Origin: Kuschelorhynchus macadamiae
Lineage: Eukaryota > Arthropoda > Insecta > Coleoptera > Curculionidae
Length of the DNA stretch: 64,000 bases
Reading direction: 5' to 3'
Assembly (NCBI GenBank): GCA_030620095.1
Contig: JAUTXW010000330.1
Coordinates: 119,858 to 183,857 of the forward strand
The notes beneath the pieces are model-generated. The model was not told where the DNA came from. It ran no database searches and saw only the letters and a program-made list of their open reading frames with translations. Each line of letters begins with the position of its first letter. Within the stretch, counting starts at the first letter, position 1. Below, piece after piece: positions 1 to 12,009 of the stretch. Both the position numbers and the translations under genes were made by a program.

Positions 1-960
1 TGTCGCAATAAAAATGCTTATGCATGAGCACCTTGCTGAAGTTCAAAAAGTACGGGACTGGAATCGTTATCAGGCACTAAGGAATTAGGCTAATTATGCA
101 ACTAAAAGGGAAAAGAAGACCTACCTCACAGACAAGATCTCATCTGGTAATGGCTAAACCTTCTGGAGAGAGTTAATTAGATGTATTTTATTTTCAAAAA
201 ATTGCAATCTTCTGTTAAGCCTCCCTGATCTCGAGCAATTAAACTCTTATTTCTTGGGCGTTTGTCCAACTTCGAAATAACCTTACAGAAGGAACCTTCT
301 CTTTTGTGCTTACAAATAGTAATGAGATTCACCGAGTCCTTCCCTCCATCAAGTCTGAATGTGTGGGGCCAGATGGAATTGGAATAAATATGTTTCTTTA
401 TTGCTGACCACTGATTTATATTTTTAATTTATGTATTTCTCACGGTACATTCCCAGCCATTTGGAAGGAGACGTATGTAGTTCCGCTGCAGAGGGTTGCC
501 ATTCCGCTCAATTTTACAGATTTGAGACCAATTAGCTTGCTCTACGTGCTCTCGAAGATACTCTTAAGGATATTGGATACATAGATTCGTGACTACTGTA
601 AGCGAATTATTGTTTTGCCTGCATACCTGTAAGGGTTTCGACGTGATCATAGTTGCATCACTGCATTAGCCAAAGTAACCGATGACATCCAGACGGGGAT
701 CGACTTAACGATTATGGTTGACTAATCTAAGACCTTTGACCGCATCAACCATGACTTACAGTTGCCTTTACTAAATTTTGTGGGATTTTCGGGTGTACCC
801 TTAACTCTCTTGAGGACATATCTGAGTGATCGTTCTCAATCCGTTAGGCACCGTCGCGTAACATCTAAATTTTGCAAGGTAATTTCTGGAGTGCCGCAGG
901 GCTCTAGCTTGGGACACTTACTCTTTTCCCTTTATACATCTCAATTTACAAAAATCTAAC
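1..960 (+). pseudogene. LINE (non-LTR) reverse transcriptase remnant
   Basis: Conceptual translation across frames gives non-LTR retrotransposon pieces in the expected order. There is a linker stretch near 30-130, GPDGIGINM near 366-392, TDLRPISLL near 518-545, the motif A block KTFDRINHDL near 730-760, and VISGVPQGSSLG (motif B) near 878-912. The longest continuous open stretch is 762-959. Several in-frame stops and frameshifts make it non-functional. It enters from the left edge, so the 5' part is outside the window, and it ends before motif C, where gypsy-like sequence begins near 1,020. The block order fits Jockey-like or related LINE clades, but I cannot assign the clade. A second piece of a similar LINE, the C-terminal region, lies at 58.14-58.64 kb. 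The family call rests on motif recognition only. Confidence 0.75.
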
Positions 961-1032
961 GCTATTGCAGTTACCATACATATGCGGAAGTAACTCAACT
1001 CTATTTCTCGTTTAACGAGCCTCTTCGTCGAG

Positions 1033-1691
1033 ATGTCGATCGACAAATTATTTGCTTATTTAAGCAGTATTTGTTTATCATCTTCAACTGACTGTTCCTT
1101 AAATTACCCTGGTCAGGGTAAACTAGTCGTTAATATACAAAACATAACAACGCGCAATGCATTTAGACACATTAAGACGAAGTTTGCCGATCAAAGGGAT
1201 TCAGCGTGTTTAAATCGTGATTCGGTTATGTTAAAACAAAATCCTGGTAAAAAAATATTCGATTTTTATGATAGTGTCTTACATATCATAAATCTTTTCT
1301 GTTCATTCATTGATGGCATTGATTAAAAACTTTACAAAGAATTAGCTTTAAAAATTTTCTTAAGTGGATTGTGCAAACCATTAGGGCAATAATAAGTTGA
1401 ATGAGGCCTGAAAATCTTATGCAAACTTTAAAATTTGCAGCACAAGAGTATACTGAACCGCTGCCATTAATAAAAAATAGCAATAACAGTAGCCATAACA
1501 TTTTTAAGCTACATCAAAATATCCAACCAACTTTTGTACGAAAATTATTCTTTAGCGCGAATATGCCACTCAATGCATTGAGGCTCAATTATCCATCTCA
1601 GCCTATAAATATAAGATCCAATTATAACAGACCTCATCAGAGATTTTTTTCAAATTTTCAAGTTTTTGGTAAGCCAAGAACTAACGTATAA
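1033..1691 (+). pseudogene. Ty3/gypsy-type gag remnant
   Basis: Two open stretches, 1,033-1,326 and 1,401-1,691, lie in different frames and together resemble a gypsy-group Gag. The first contains AFRHIKTKFADQRD and LKQNPGKKIFDFYDSV, the pattern of capsid regions in which a load of short helices is followed by 'LKQ.P.E....FY'. The second begins MRPENLMQTLKFAAQEY, like the 'RPETL..AL.FA.EE' end of capsid, followed by an N/P/R-rich tail. A stop near 1,324 and a frame change near 1,390 break it. It is followed by pol remnants on the same strand. This is an old genomic copy and could not make a complete Gag. Confidence 0.6.
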
Positions 1692-2099
1692 TTTGCTTTT
1701 AAAGAACTTTACAATACAGAAACTAAAAACGTGCTCCATTATGAACAATATTCGTAAAAAAATGTTCACATTCCAGTACCAAAGAAATGGCGATATTATA
1801 ATACCACATCAAAAATGGGTTTTACGTTAACAGCAGTTCTTAACAATACAAGAGGTAATTCTAGACTTCTCAGAACTTATAGATGTTTTAATGCAAAATA
1901 ATATGAAAAAATAAATTTAAAGAATTTTGATTGATTGTTCGGAATTTAAATTTTCTAAAATTCAGAACAGACCGTTTAAATGCAGGAGAACAAGCAAAAC
2001 ATTTAAAACTTATTCATTGATATTTGGAATTTTTATAATGAACATGAACAATTGACCGTTACAAGTGAGATTAAACATTGCATAAGAACCTAGTATAAA

Positions 2100-3330
2100 A
2101 TCCTACCGTATTGAAAATCGTGTATCTACCCCTTTAAACACAAAGAATAGAGTAATAAATAAAAACATTCTAGATCAAAAAATATTACGACCAAGTAGTT
2201 CACCATGGTGTTCACCCATTTGCGTCGTGTCCAAGAAAGAAGGAAAAAGGAGGATTGTAGTGGACCTAAGAAGACTGAACGCTAAAAGTTTCGCTGATAA
2301 ATACACTCTCCCGAATATAACAAACTTAATAAACAAATGCCAGTTTTTGGAATAAAAAATGCACTGGCGACATTTCAACGTATCATAGAAAATAAAAAAT
2401 ATAAAAAAATATAAATATAAAAAATGTTTTTTTTGAGAACGGAAATAACATATGTAGGCCACGCTGTTAAGGCAGATATTATTAAACCAAATCCCGATAA
2501 ACTAAAAGTAATCAAAGAATTTCCCATGTCAAAAACAATAAAGCGGTTTTCTAGATTTACTTAGATATTATATAAAAGACTTCGCTAGAACCACAAAACC
2601 GCTCACAAAATATCTTAAAAAATAACTAAAATCAAATATGATAAAGACTTTATAGAATGCCTCGAATTACGTAAAAATATATTAATGAACAGACCCAATA
2701 CCCAAATTTTTCTAAGACAATTAATTTAACGACAAATGCTAGCAATCTAGCAATTGCGGTGTTTACAAGGGCTAATTGAACATGATTTACTAGTCGCATT
2801 CGCGATCTTTGAATATTTCAGAAAGAAATTATAGTATTACCGAAAAAGTGCTTTTGGCAGTTGTATGGGCAACAAAGTATTTCCGTCCGTATATTTTTAA
2901 AAGAAAAATACCCTAAATTACAGATCTTAAGCCCCTGCAATGACTAATAAATCAAAAAGATCCTAGTTCTAAATTACTACGTTCCAGAATAAAAGTAGAT
3001 TTTATTACAAAATCATTTAAAGAACGGGTAAGTTAAACATTAATCCAAACGCACTTTCAAGAATCGAGTTGCATACCAAAGAAATGGAAGACATATTTTC
3101 ACTTAAATCATTTATAGAAAACTTCATTAAAAACTTTACAGGACATACATTCAGAAAATGAAAATTTATTCCAAATATCGACCTTTGCACATGTAGATGA
3201 CAATAAACCTGTGCGCAAAGTTAACCACATCGCACATCACCAAACAGTTGATGACAAACAATCCGAAGACAACATGACATTTCATAGAAACCAAAGTGAA
3301 GATCCTATAGTAGCAATTCCAACTAACGAT
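2100..3330 (+). pseudogene. Ty3/gypsy-type pol (RT/RNase H) remnant
   Basis: Recognisable pieces run in order on the plus strand. SSPWCSPICVVSKKEGKRR and VDLRRLNAKS lie near 2,195-2,290 (RT fingers). FGIKNALATFQRII lies near 2,344-2,388. YVGHAVKADIIKPNPDKLK lies near 2,450-2,510 (RT connection), and RNase H-like sequence follows at about 2,750-2,960. The segments that should carry both RT catalytic aspartate motifs are absent: the sequence jumps from the fingers directly to the FGIKNA block and then to YVGHA. Stops and frameshifts are frequent. No protease or integrase is recognised, and no LTR pair could be delimited. The copy is old and inactive. Confidence 0.7.
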
Positions 3331-4600
3331 ATTCCAGTAAAATTATGAATCAAATCAAATAACAATTTCCTCTGTATTTCATTCACCTGCATGACCTAAG
3401 ACAACAAAATTATTCGAGAAAAAACGTCGATTTTTTTTAGAAATTTCTAAAAATAACTTTGGAAATGAGATTTTAAACCTTTAATATAGTGTTAATTGTG
3501 CCTGATATATATTATTTATATTTTAAGAAAGCAGAAAAGTAATTTTTAAAAGAAATAAATAAGGGAGACGACACTAAGTTGTTCGAAATCAATCAAGACG
3601 TTTATATTAATAAAACGTTTAGATAAAAACTTGCTGACAAATTGAGAAAACCAACAAAGATTGATGTGTAAATAAAAACGGTAAAACGGTAAGCAATATC
3701 GTACCAGAGTTCATATGGACAATTCAAAACGACCTTTAAGGCAAACATACAGCTATGATTAAAACAAACATTATATTTTAGAATAGTGAAGACTCTCTCT
3801 CATTCTCTTTCATTTTTTTCCATGTTGTTTGGAGATCTATTTCGAAAACAAAAATGTGCTAAAAATGTTGCTGCTGGGGTATGGTCCGATTTTAGACCAG
3901 GCAGCATGTCGTGCGTTTTGTCTGCATACTAATGTTGTCTTACCAGGCATATAACTTTTCAATGTATCAAATGAATAAATGCTGTTATGGTCGGTGCCTG
4001 GGCTATTGAATCGCTATGGCAATCGTAGTCGATTTTCGTTTGCATAAATCATATGATGAGACAATATGAAATATATCTTTTATATTTATATTAAATTAAG
4101 ACAACTTTGTGTAATAATTTATGTTTAATATTTTCAAATTTCCTTAACTGATTTCAAATTCTTTAGAAACTATACATGTACATTTTTTTTCCTCAGCGGC
4201 GAATAAAGCGAATAAAGCAGAGAGCCGTTAATTTTTTTCACATTATGTGAAAAATAATACTGCGACACCAGTTTGTTTTAAATAGTAGATTTGTGGTCAA
4301 AATAAGGCACAATGTCACGAGGAATGTTGTTAATTTCCTTAAACAGATTCTCCTGTTCAGGATTTTCAATCAGATATGTTAAATACTTTATACTTTACAT
4401 TTTTGATACACTTTAATGAACTGTTATTCTTTGCAAAAGAAACAATTTTTAAGCTTTTGCAGTTATTTGGTTAACTGTCATAATGTTTCTTGATTACGTT
4501 ATGAACGAAGCGACTTCCATATTGACAAATTGTTTTTATGACGTATGCCAAGAAATTTGTTGTAAACTTTAAAAAATATTTTTTTGAGCGCGCCATATTT
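3331..4600. other. Unassigned AT-rich stretch after the gypsy remnant
   Basis: No open frame of note and no recognisable motif. 3,330-3,700 may be the 3' end of the gypsy copy because it continues directly from pol. A less AT-rich patch at 3,860-4,030 has no identifiable coding content. Confidence 0.4.
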
Positions 4601-4614
4601 GCCACCATTTTGCT

Positions 4615-4662
4615 CACAACAAAGATTATATATCTCAATTCATCTTTACTGTAGTATTAGTA

Positions 4663-4716
<54 letters not shown>

Positions 4717-5480
4717 CATCAGCTAATATCAATTCGCCATATTATTTTTATATAACTTCAGCTTAGGGAAACTAAAACATATACATGACTATTTTAATTT
4801 TGCATGACTTTATTTTATAGCTTAATACGGGCATTCTCCTGATACCTAATATGAACAATGTTAATAATCAATTAATGTTTGACTATCATGTATTTACTAT
4901 TAAGTATTTTATTTTACTATGCCATGAGTAAAAGAAGAAAAACAGACCGTAATCTTACAAATTACTACCACGAAAATATGATTTTTTTAAATAGAATATT
5001 TTTTTAGGCGCTTATTTTCACTTTATTTTATCCGAGCGCGAAAAAAAAATGGAAATGTAATTGAATATCGCACAGGTTGTCAAATACTATACATAAAAAT
5101 ATAGAGACCAATGTTTTTTAAAATTATATGGTAGCGATGTTTGGAAGTCATTTTCCTTGCCTGCTAAAGCCAATATTTTCATTTTTATGATACATAACAA
5201 AATACAGCCAATATTTACAATCACTTAGTCACAAAAAGAATATATAACTCTATTTCCCTTTACTGTAGTATTAAGATTGATTACATAATAAATTATTACA
5301 GCTGATATTAATTCACCACATAGTTTTTCATATATAGCATCACTTTCATTATCGCTTAATAATGCTATTTCGCTGAGAACTTTTATTTTAAAAGAATGAA
5401 GATGCACAATAAAATAGTGTCAAAAAAAAAGAAGAACAGAGACCTAACCTAAATTAGCATTATCAAAGTACATATAAAAT
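4615..5480. repeat. Imperfect direct repeat pair, one copy carrying (TA)n
   Basis: 4,615-4,755 resembles 5,233-5,345 in the same orientation. Shared blocks include 'tttactgtagtatta', then 'agctgatattaattc' type sequence and a following T-rich stretch. In the left copy a (TA)n tract (4,665-4,713) occupies the place where the right copy has about 15 bp of unique sequence. Weaker similarity continues to 4,927-4,960 and 5,420-5,455. Confidence 0.55.
4665..4713. repeat. (TA)n microsatellite
   Basis: Uninterrupted TA dinucleotide run of about 24 units inside the left member of the 4.6/5.2-kb direct repeat. Confidence 0.95.
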
Positions 5481-5689
5481 TCTGAAATATTATTCTTTTT
5501 TTCAGTATTTTCACATTTGCAGGTGATGTAATATTATTTGGCAGGGTGTTATAAAACTTTATACAGGATAATATGGGCTCTCTATGTCATAGTCAATCTG
5601 TGTCTTGGATAAGTATATTGTTTTCGGGTTAAGCAGTTTGTAACTCATTTCTTTCAAATAGAGAACTATTTTTAAAGAAAAACAGTATA

Positions 5690-5875
5690 TATTCCTGAAG
5701 GTAAGTGATAGTAAGCAAGTTATTTTCTTAGTAATATATTTTATTAATTTCTAAATGCATTCCAAACCCTTTTTTAAATACTTCTAGGATGCCATGAAAA
5801 ATAATTAAAAAAACTTTTGAAAAAGCCTGCTAGCATGGGCGAAACGTCAAGAAGATAGCGTAGTTTCATTTCACA
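5690..5875 (+). mobile_element. Solo PLE terminal (pLTR) fragment with intron-like module and hammerhead-like motif
   Basis: No ORF adjoins it, but two features match the termini of the full PLE copies elsewhere in the window. First, a GT-AG interval at 5,701-5,787 begins AAG|GTAAGT and ends in cttctag (87 bp). Second, 28 bp downstream comes ttgaaaaagcc...gggcGAAACGTCAAG at about 5,817-5,851. The pLTR identity is inferred from this shared order and spacing. The rest of the element is either missing or too decayed to recognise. Confidence 0.6.
5817..5851 (+). ncRNA. Hammerhead-like ribozyme motif (variant)
   Basis: GCC...GGC can pair as helix II and is followed by GAAACGTC. In hammerhead terms this gives GAAA, a two-base-pair loopless helix III (AC/GU) and the GUC cleavage triplet. 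The upstream box reads TTGAAAA rather than CUGANGA, so activity is doubtful. Small hammerhead variants are an established feature of Penelope-like elements. Confidence 0.45.
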
Positions 5876-5879
5876 TATA

Positions 5880-7180
5880 GTATTTGTACCTACTTTACTT
5901 GACAGTATTTTCATGTTTTTTTTTGTCAGATTAATTAGGTTTATTTAATCTTAAGTATACTAATTTTTAACCTTTTCAGCAACATTTTCTTTTTGAGTCT
6001 AGTTATCGTTAGTTACGATTATTATTATTATACAGAAATAAGTTATTATTGTAAAAAATTAAGCTTATCAATGAAATAAAAATTTCATTTCATTGAAATT
6101 TTAGGTAGTTTTTAATCCAAATTGTAGCTGTAGTCAGATATACAAGAAACCCACTGTCAATTTCAAAGCATCAATAACATAGCAAACTTTGAACTCAAAC
6201 CCCTGGATTAATATAAGGGCATTGGTATAAAAGGTTTATTATGTAATACCGAAAATTAAATAATATTTAAAGTTAAAGACATACATTTGATTTTTTCATC
6301 TATTTTTAGCTAGGCTTCCTGAAATAATGTATCACACTAATTGGTTCTAACCTTAATCATAATAGTCTTTTAAAAATATAAGCTAACAAATCTGCATCCT
6401 AAATTTTAATGTAAAAATCTAATTGAATATGCCACGGAAAACCGGTAACAAACTTCTTTCATTTTGGCTGGCCATCGCTTTGAATTTTGGGACCTTCGCG
6501 GTCTCGCAAAGTTCATTGCTATGGCCCTTCTTATCAGTTTATTTACGCAAAACAATTTTTCCTAAGGTAGCGAAACAGTGGCAACATTATAAAGTAGAAT
6601 TGTCAGATAATCTACTTTAAAAATTCCCCGCTACTATTTCATAAGTCGCTATGATTCAATGCAATTGCAGGGTTTTGGAGATATATCCAGCATTGGGTAT
6701 GCTGCATGTATCTATTTTATTTTTGAAAATTCTTAGAATCAGATTAATAATTTTTTAGTTTGTGTTGAGAAGAAATTAACACCTTTAAAATCTGTCACTT
6801 TGCCTCGACTTTAGTTATGTGCAGCTGTCTTATTAGCAACGCTGATGCAATCAGTTTTAAAGGCTTATTCAGAAATCAAATCTGACGTTTCCGCAAGGTT
6901 GGATTGATCAGTGATCCTAGCATGGATAAAACCATCACGTTTTGTTGCCAACCGTATATGCGAGATTCAGCCAATCGTTGCTCCTGAATTATGGCATCAT
7001 ATTGCCTCGAAAGACAAACCGGCAGATTGCTGTTAAAGAGGGATACTTTCCTGTAAGCTAGTAGACCTTTCTTTGTGGTGGAAAGGTCCTTCATGCCTGT
7101 TTTTTCCAATTATCTTAGATCCTGCTGAAAACAATTACGATGATACCCCCTTTTCGCGAACGAATTGATATTTTAAAAAT
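5880..7180. other. Unassigned stretch with short unrecognised ORFs
   Basis: Two short open frames, 6,423-6,620 (+, 65 aa) and 6,876-7,109 (-, 77 aa), have no recognisable motif. Their base composition is less AT-skewed than the surroundings, so they may be worn transposon coding sequence. I cannot name a family. Confidence 0.3.
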
Positions 7181-7422
7181 CAGTGTGGCTTTGCAGAAAT
7201 TGTCTCTTCTTGTTGATACTCAGGGAAAGTAGTTGCTTGACCCATTGCGCATTGTCTTTTAACCAACTGAATTGAAATCTCATTGGGTCCGGGAAGTCCT
7301 GATCCAAACGATTTGCTGCTCTTTACCAATAAACACTTTTTAACAATTGCCTCCTTATCTTGTGTTTTTGATCCGGCAGTTGTTGACGCACTTTCACCTA
7401 ATGTTTTGGAAAAACTGCACAA
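7180..7422 (-). other. Unrecognised 80-aa open frame
   Basis: An open minus-strand frame of 80 codons with mixed composition (contains GSGLPGPNEISIQLVK). Neither strand matches a family I recognise. Its right part lies in the first member of a direct repeat (7,377-7,556 against 7,598-7,900), so it probably belongs to a duplicated transposon fragment rather than a gene. Confidence 0.2.
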
Positions 7423-7900
7423 CGACTATTCGAATATCAATATAGAAAAGGTATTTGATATATAGAAAATAACAAAAATAAATTGCCCTTTTACTTTGCA
7501 TCAAACATTTTTTTTGTCTTTCTAAAATTTAATAATCTTTTTGTTTATATGAAATCCAGACTTTAGTTTCTTGAATATTAAACATTTGGATCGTTGGCAA
7601 TTGTTGATGCACTTTCACCTAATATTTTAGAAAAACTGGCACAACGACTATTCGAATGAGCTATATCAAGGTAGAAAATAACTAAAATATTTTTATCAAA
7701 TCCAACCTAAAGCGTTAGTTGTTATTATAAAAGGCAACTTAAAACTCTTACTAAAATGGCGGCATGGTCAAGTTAATTTCCTTTTCCCGGAAAAGATGTG
7801 TCATCTAAAAAATTGCCCTTTTACATAGCATCAAACAACCAATTTGTGTTGTTTCAATTTTTTTGTCTTTCTGAAGTTTAATATTTTTTTTTGTTTATAT
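7377..7900. repeat. Direct duplication of about 180-300 bp
   Basis: The block at 7,377-7,455 (containing cactttcacctaat and aaaactg...cacaacgactattcgaat) recurs at 7,598-7,675. The block at 7,479-7,556 (ttgcccttttac...gcatcaaac, then tttttgtctttct and tttgtttatatg) recurs at 7,806-7,900. Order and orientation are the same, so one segment was duplicated in tandem and then diverged by indels and substitutions. Confidence 0.65.
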
Positions 7901-10548
7901 GGAAAACTATTATTTAACAGGTAAATTTTAATTTATGCCTGAAAATGCTGTGGCATTTTGGTTTGCAGTAATGTACCGTTTTTCTCGGTATTCTTGTTGT
8001 TGTGGCATCAACGGTTGTGCATGATTCTTTGGCGCTCAATGTCTCCGGATCGTTCCCGAGAGAAAGCAAATTTTCTCAAAAATTAAAATTTAATACTCTC
8101 GCATTCTTATGGATAGATAGTTGCGCGCTTCATATGTAATATTCTAAAATCATCTCTCAAATAGAGTCGTTTAGATCAGACGGTAAACTACAGGTCCTAC
8201 ATACCTGTGTAAAAATCAACTAAGACACACAACGTAGGTGTGAGAAGTAGGCCGATATCCAGCCAGATGAACGTACCGTTTTTTTTTAGTATTTGCGTCA
8301 ATTTTTATTTTTATTTATTTAAGTATTTGATGATAAACTTAGGCGCCACTGTTAGTGTATTTCATTAAATCGCTAAAGCAATTCTGGACAGTTTAGGAGA
8401 GCTAATACGAGCTGTATATACAATGATACGCGAAAAATTAATACCTATCATAAAAACGCTTTGGTCAATATACCAGTTGAATTGTTCTGCAGTGGAATTT
8501 AAGTGAATATTCTAAATCGCATTTTTGATCATTTCCCAGTTTTTGCATTCATTGAAAACCTCCAAAATAAGCTTAAATATTAACTTTTAATAAAGCTGGT
8601 AACTCATAAAATGCCTCTGCAAAGGAAATCAAAGCTTGCGAAACCTGCATTCGACTATCTAGAATACTAATAGAGTAAGTTCATTTAATTATTTCAATAA
8701 AACAATGACTGTTCTAAGAAAATATTTTACATTACCAAAAAAATCAGCATCAATTGTATTAAATGGAAAAAGAACTATGGTTGAAATTTCAATATATATG
8801 TTTTACAGGATCATATGCATGCTCGCCTAACAAACAAGTATATGTATTTTCATCTCAAATTTGCTGAAAATCCCTAAATCTGCGAGGTTGCGAGAATTTT
8901 AGCAAGATTAGTGGATAATATTTGTGTTGCAGCTTTTAAACAAAATTTGCATAAATAGTTAAATTTATTCTGATCACGTTCTTTGTCCATTTAAGCCGTG
9001 GAAGTAAACAAGTATGACAGACTGCTGTTCACTATTTACAGCTATTTTTGTTACAAAATAAACTAAACATTTTAAAATCTAGAAAATCTCTAGAAACAAT
9101 GCTAAAATAATAGCGTGAATTTATAAGATAATATATTCTAAAAATATAATCTGCTTAACTCCTTTTATCTTCCGCATATTCTTTTTTTCTTAATAAAATT
9201 TTACTATAAGGGAAGTGTCATTAAAAGGGTTTATCTTCTATTTTACCGAAAACCCCGAGATTTAAACCAAAAGCAAACGCCACAACGCAAGGAAATAAAA
9301 ACAGAAATTAAAAGCGACGAATATCCTTAGGATTTGTTTGTAGTAACAAGGCGATTTAAGTTAAAAATGAAGAAATAATTTTAAAGCGGTGTTTCCGACA
9401 GAAGGTAATTAAGAAAACTGAAATGTATTAAATTAGTTTTAAAAGTCATATTAAAAGTACTTAAGAAAGATAATTAAGTAGAATCTATTGCATGCATAGC
9501 TATTTCCTTAAATTATTTTTTTTTTCACATTTCAAAATCTTTTTTAATTTAAAAATTGACTTAACACTGCTTTATAAAAGCATTTTTTTATGTAATTTAG
9601 GCAATTATATTACAAACAGAAAAGCAACCCTAAACATGCAATGCTAAAGATAAATGATGCGTTTTGGTTTACATGTTATAATAATTAATAATTTATGAAT
9701 AATAATAACTGTTATTCGTACACGAACACTCTTATCTGTACATTTCGTTACAAGGGATGTCCCGGGTAAAAGCCAGTTTGCCTATTTTGTGGTAATGTTA
9801 TAAGATAAGAAAGTGTAATACTAGGTGTTTTTATATTGAGGGGAAGTTAAAACTTTTCTACAGGGAGAATTGATCTAAATTACAATACCTGGGTAGTTAG
9901 GGAGGTTGCAGTAACTAAAAAATTTTATGGTGCTTTATACTTATGAAAGTGGAGACTCGCTTTCTCCGTTTTAAGCCTCATGTTAGTCTAAACCCAATGA
10001 CCTACTATACTTCGCTTAGATAGTTCATACAGGCAAGTTCATACATTCACCACATCAATCTCTTGCGTTGCCATTTATTCGTTGTATTAGTACGCATCCA
10101 GCATTTTAAAATAACATGAGACTTTAAGAAAATTTTCTAGTTCAATAACTAGGTTACATCCAAAATATTAGTTAAATATTCGGAATAATTTAAAATTACG
10201 TAAATCTCATAATTTGGTATTTTTTACTTAAATACCTACTATTACCTTTAATACCTACAATTTCCTATTTATTTGAATTAATGTGTTTATTATTATTTAT
10301 TTATGTATTACATAGTTAATGCAATAGATGCAGTGTCTAGCTATTGACTATGCTGAACCGCAACCCCCGCATATGCAAAGCATGTTTCCCATCCTCAGTG
10401 TAAACTGATAGGAATAATATTTTCTCTTTTGTATAACTATTTGTTTAATGTAAAATGTTTTTTATGTATCATATTGCTTTAAAATGAGCAACAAAGCTAG
10501 TTTACTTTAAACAATATGTTATGTTTATGTATTTTATATCCATATCCA
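7901..10548. other. 2.6-kb unassigned AT-rich stretch
   Basis: No open frame of 60 codons and no clear repeat structure. A phrase near 9,757 (acaagggatgtcccgggtaaa) resembles the right-end motif of repeat family R (compare 41,055, 53,625 and 55,390), so a heavily worn R fragment may lie there. Confidence 0.35.
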
Positions 10549-10573
10549 TATATATATATATATATATATATAT

Positions 10574-10608
<35 letters not shown>
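10549..10608. repeat. (TA)n microsatellite with one GA interruption
   Basis: A TA run broken once by 'tagata'. It directly borders the 3' end of the minus-strand PLE copy that begins at about 10,609. Confidence 0.95.
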
Positions 10609-10610
<2 letters not shown>

Positions 10611-11210
10611 GAAACTTTATTTTTAGTAATAGTTAGTTTAGTTAGTTAATAGTAAGACACAATTATTTATATCAAGTCAAAGTTTCGCTCATTGTGTTGA
10701 GCTTTCTCAAGACTTTATTTTAGTTTGCTTGATCCGTAAAAAAGTATTTTTTACATTAAAACAAAAAACATAGGAAAAATATATACAAAGACGCAAACAT
10801 TATATACATACTAGGAACATTAAAAGGTTTAAAAACTTAAAATTGTTTCATTAATAATATTATATATGCTACTTTTGGTAAAATAAAATGTTTAGTTTTG
10901 ACAAAACACACATATTTAAGGACAAACATTTAAAACAAACGTTTAATACTTAATCTTATAGTACGCACCTTGGAAAAGCAATTTACATGTTGTGGTGTAA
11001 ATGATATTAGACTGATCGAGTTTGGAGTGTTTCAGTTATCAATTTTTTTTTTAGTAATAAAACGGTAGAATTTGTCTAATGTTTAGCTAGCTGTGAAGCA
11101 AATAATATTTTTATAGATATACAGAGGCAAGTTTATTTTCTATTTAAAACGTATACGGGGAAAATAAGATTTTTCAATTTTAAATGCTCTCTGATTATTT
11201 AATTAGGTTG
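10609..11210 (-). mobile_element. PLE copy A-minus: 3' UTR and terminal segment
   Basis: Read on the minus strand, this follows the PLE coding remnant at 11,210-11,926. It contains a donor-like CCAAG|GTGCGT at 10,968, a possible acceptor ttcctag at 10,811-10,812, and the hammerhead-like motif at about 10,681-10,715. It ends at the (TA)n tract. The order matches the other PLE termini in the window. Confidence 0.6.
10681..10715 (-). ncRNA. Hammerhead-like ribozyme motif (variant), PLE A-minus
   Basis: On the minus strand the sequence is TTGAGAAAGCTCA, a short loop, then TGAGCGAAACTTTG. GCTCA/TGAGC forms helix II, followed by GAAAC. The cleavage-side ACGUC seen in other copies is ACTTT here, so this copy is probably inactive. 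Confidence 0.4.
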
Positions 11211-11924
11211 AAATACATTTGGCTGCATTCTCCTTTTTATTTCTATCATTTCTTTAAATATTAATTTACGATAATTCTTATCTTGTGCTAAAATCTCGGT
11301 TGCACTGAAATGAAACTCATGTTTTGTTGTTTGTTCATGCTTGTGAAGGGCAGTAGAGGCATTTTTAATATACTTGTGGCCTTTAATCCTATTTTCTAAG
11401 CATTATGTTGTCATTCCGATATATTTTTTAGAATAATTCAAACTCGGAATTGAATAAACTAAATTTGATTTCTTTTTTTGTGGCACTCTACTTTTTAATG
11501 GGGTATAAGGTTATGTTATATTTTGAAAGAATGGATTTCAATTTTTCTGATAAATTATTTGTGTAAGGTAGTGCCACGTACTTAGGTTTTTAATTCGATT
11601 TGACTTCTTATTGTAATACAGATAAGTTTTTCGTTTAATAATTCTTAGAATATTTTTTTCTGAGTAATGCTTATCTATTAACGTTTGTTTAACTTTTTCC
11701 AGACTTTCTGGTCTGTATTCTGGAGAGGTTAGTGTGATTGCGCGGTCAGTTAATCCTATTATCATCCTAATTATTTAGTTTTTAAGTTGTTTTGTGCTAG
11801 ATTTCTAATTAACGTTAAATCCCAAAAATTAAGTTCATTATTTTCTTCAATTTCTATAGTGAATTGTAATTTAGGGTGGAAATTATTAAAAACATTTAGT
11901 AGTTTATTTATTTTGTCTTCTGTC

Positions 11925-11926
<2 letters not shown>
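11210..11926 (-). pseudogene. Penelope-like element RT/GIY-YIG endonuclease, broken (copy A-minus)
   Basis: Minus-strand translation recovers the C-terminal half of a PLE polyprotein. At 11,780-11,926 lie NNFHPKLQFTIEIEENNELN and LTLIRN (after the RT core). At about 11,540-11,765 comes VIIGLTDRAITLTSPEYRPE, and at 11,215-11,480 the GIY-YIG region with KKYIGMTT, LENRIKGHKY, NASTALHKHE and KHEFHFS. About 60 bp equivalent to KWYTKKTW...RYL is deleted near 11,778, a stop interrupts the endonuclease near 11,405, and there are further frame shifts. The whole RT core is missing: the sequence stops at the (TA)n tract at 11,928. A second copy runs in the opposite direction beyond that tract. Confidence 0.8.
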
Positions 11927-11927
<1 letters not shown>

Positions 11928-11984
<57 letters not shown>

Positions 11985-11986
11985 TT
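11928..11986. repeat. (TA)n microsatellite between two divergent PLE copies
   Basis: About 29 TA units. The 5' truncation points of PLE A-minus (left) and A-plus (right) both abut this tract, so it is the centre of an inverted PLE pair. Confidence 0.95.
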
Positions 11987-12009
11987 TATTACTCGGCCTT
12001 ACTATAATA

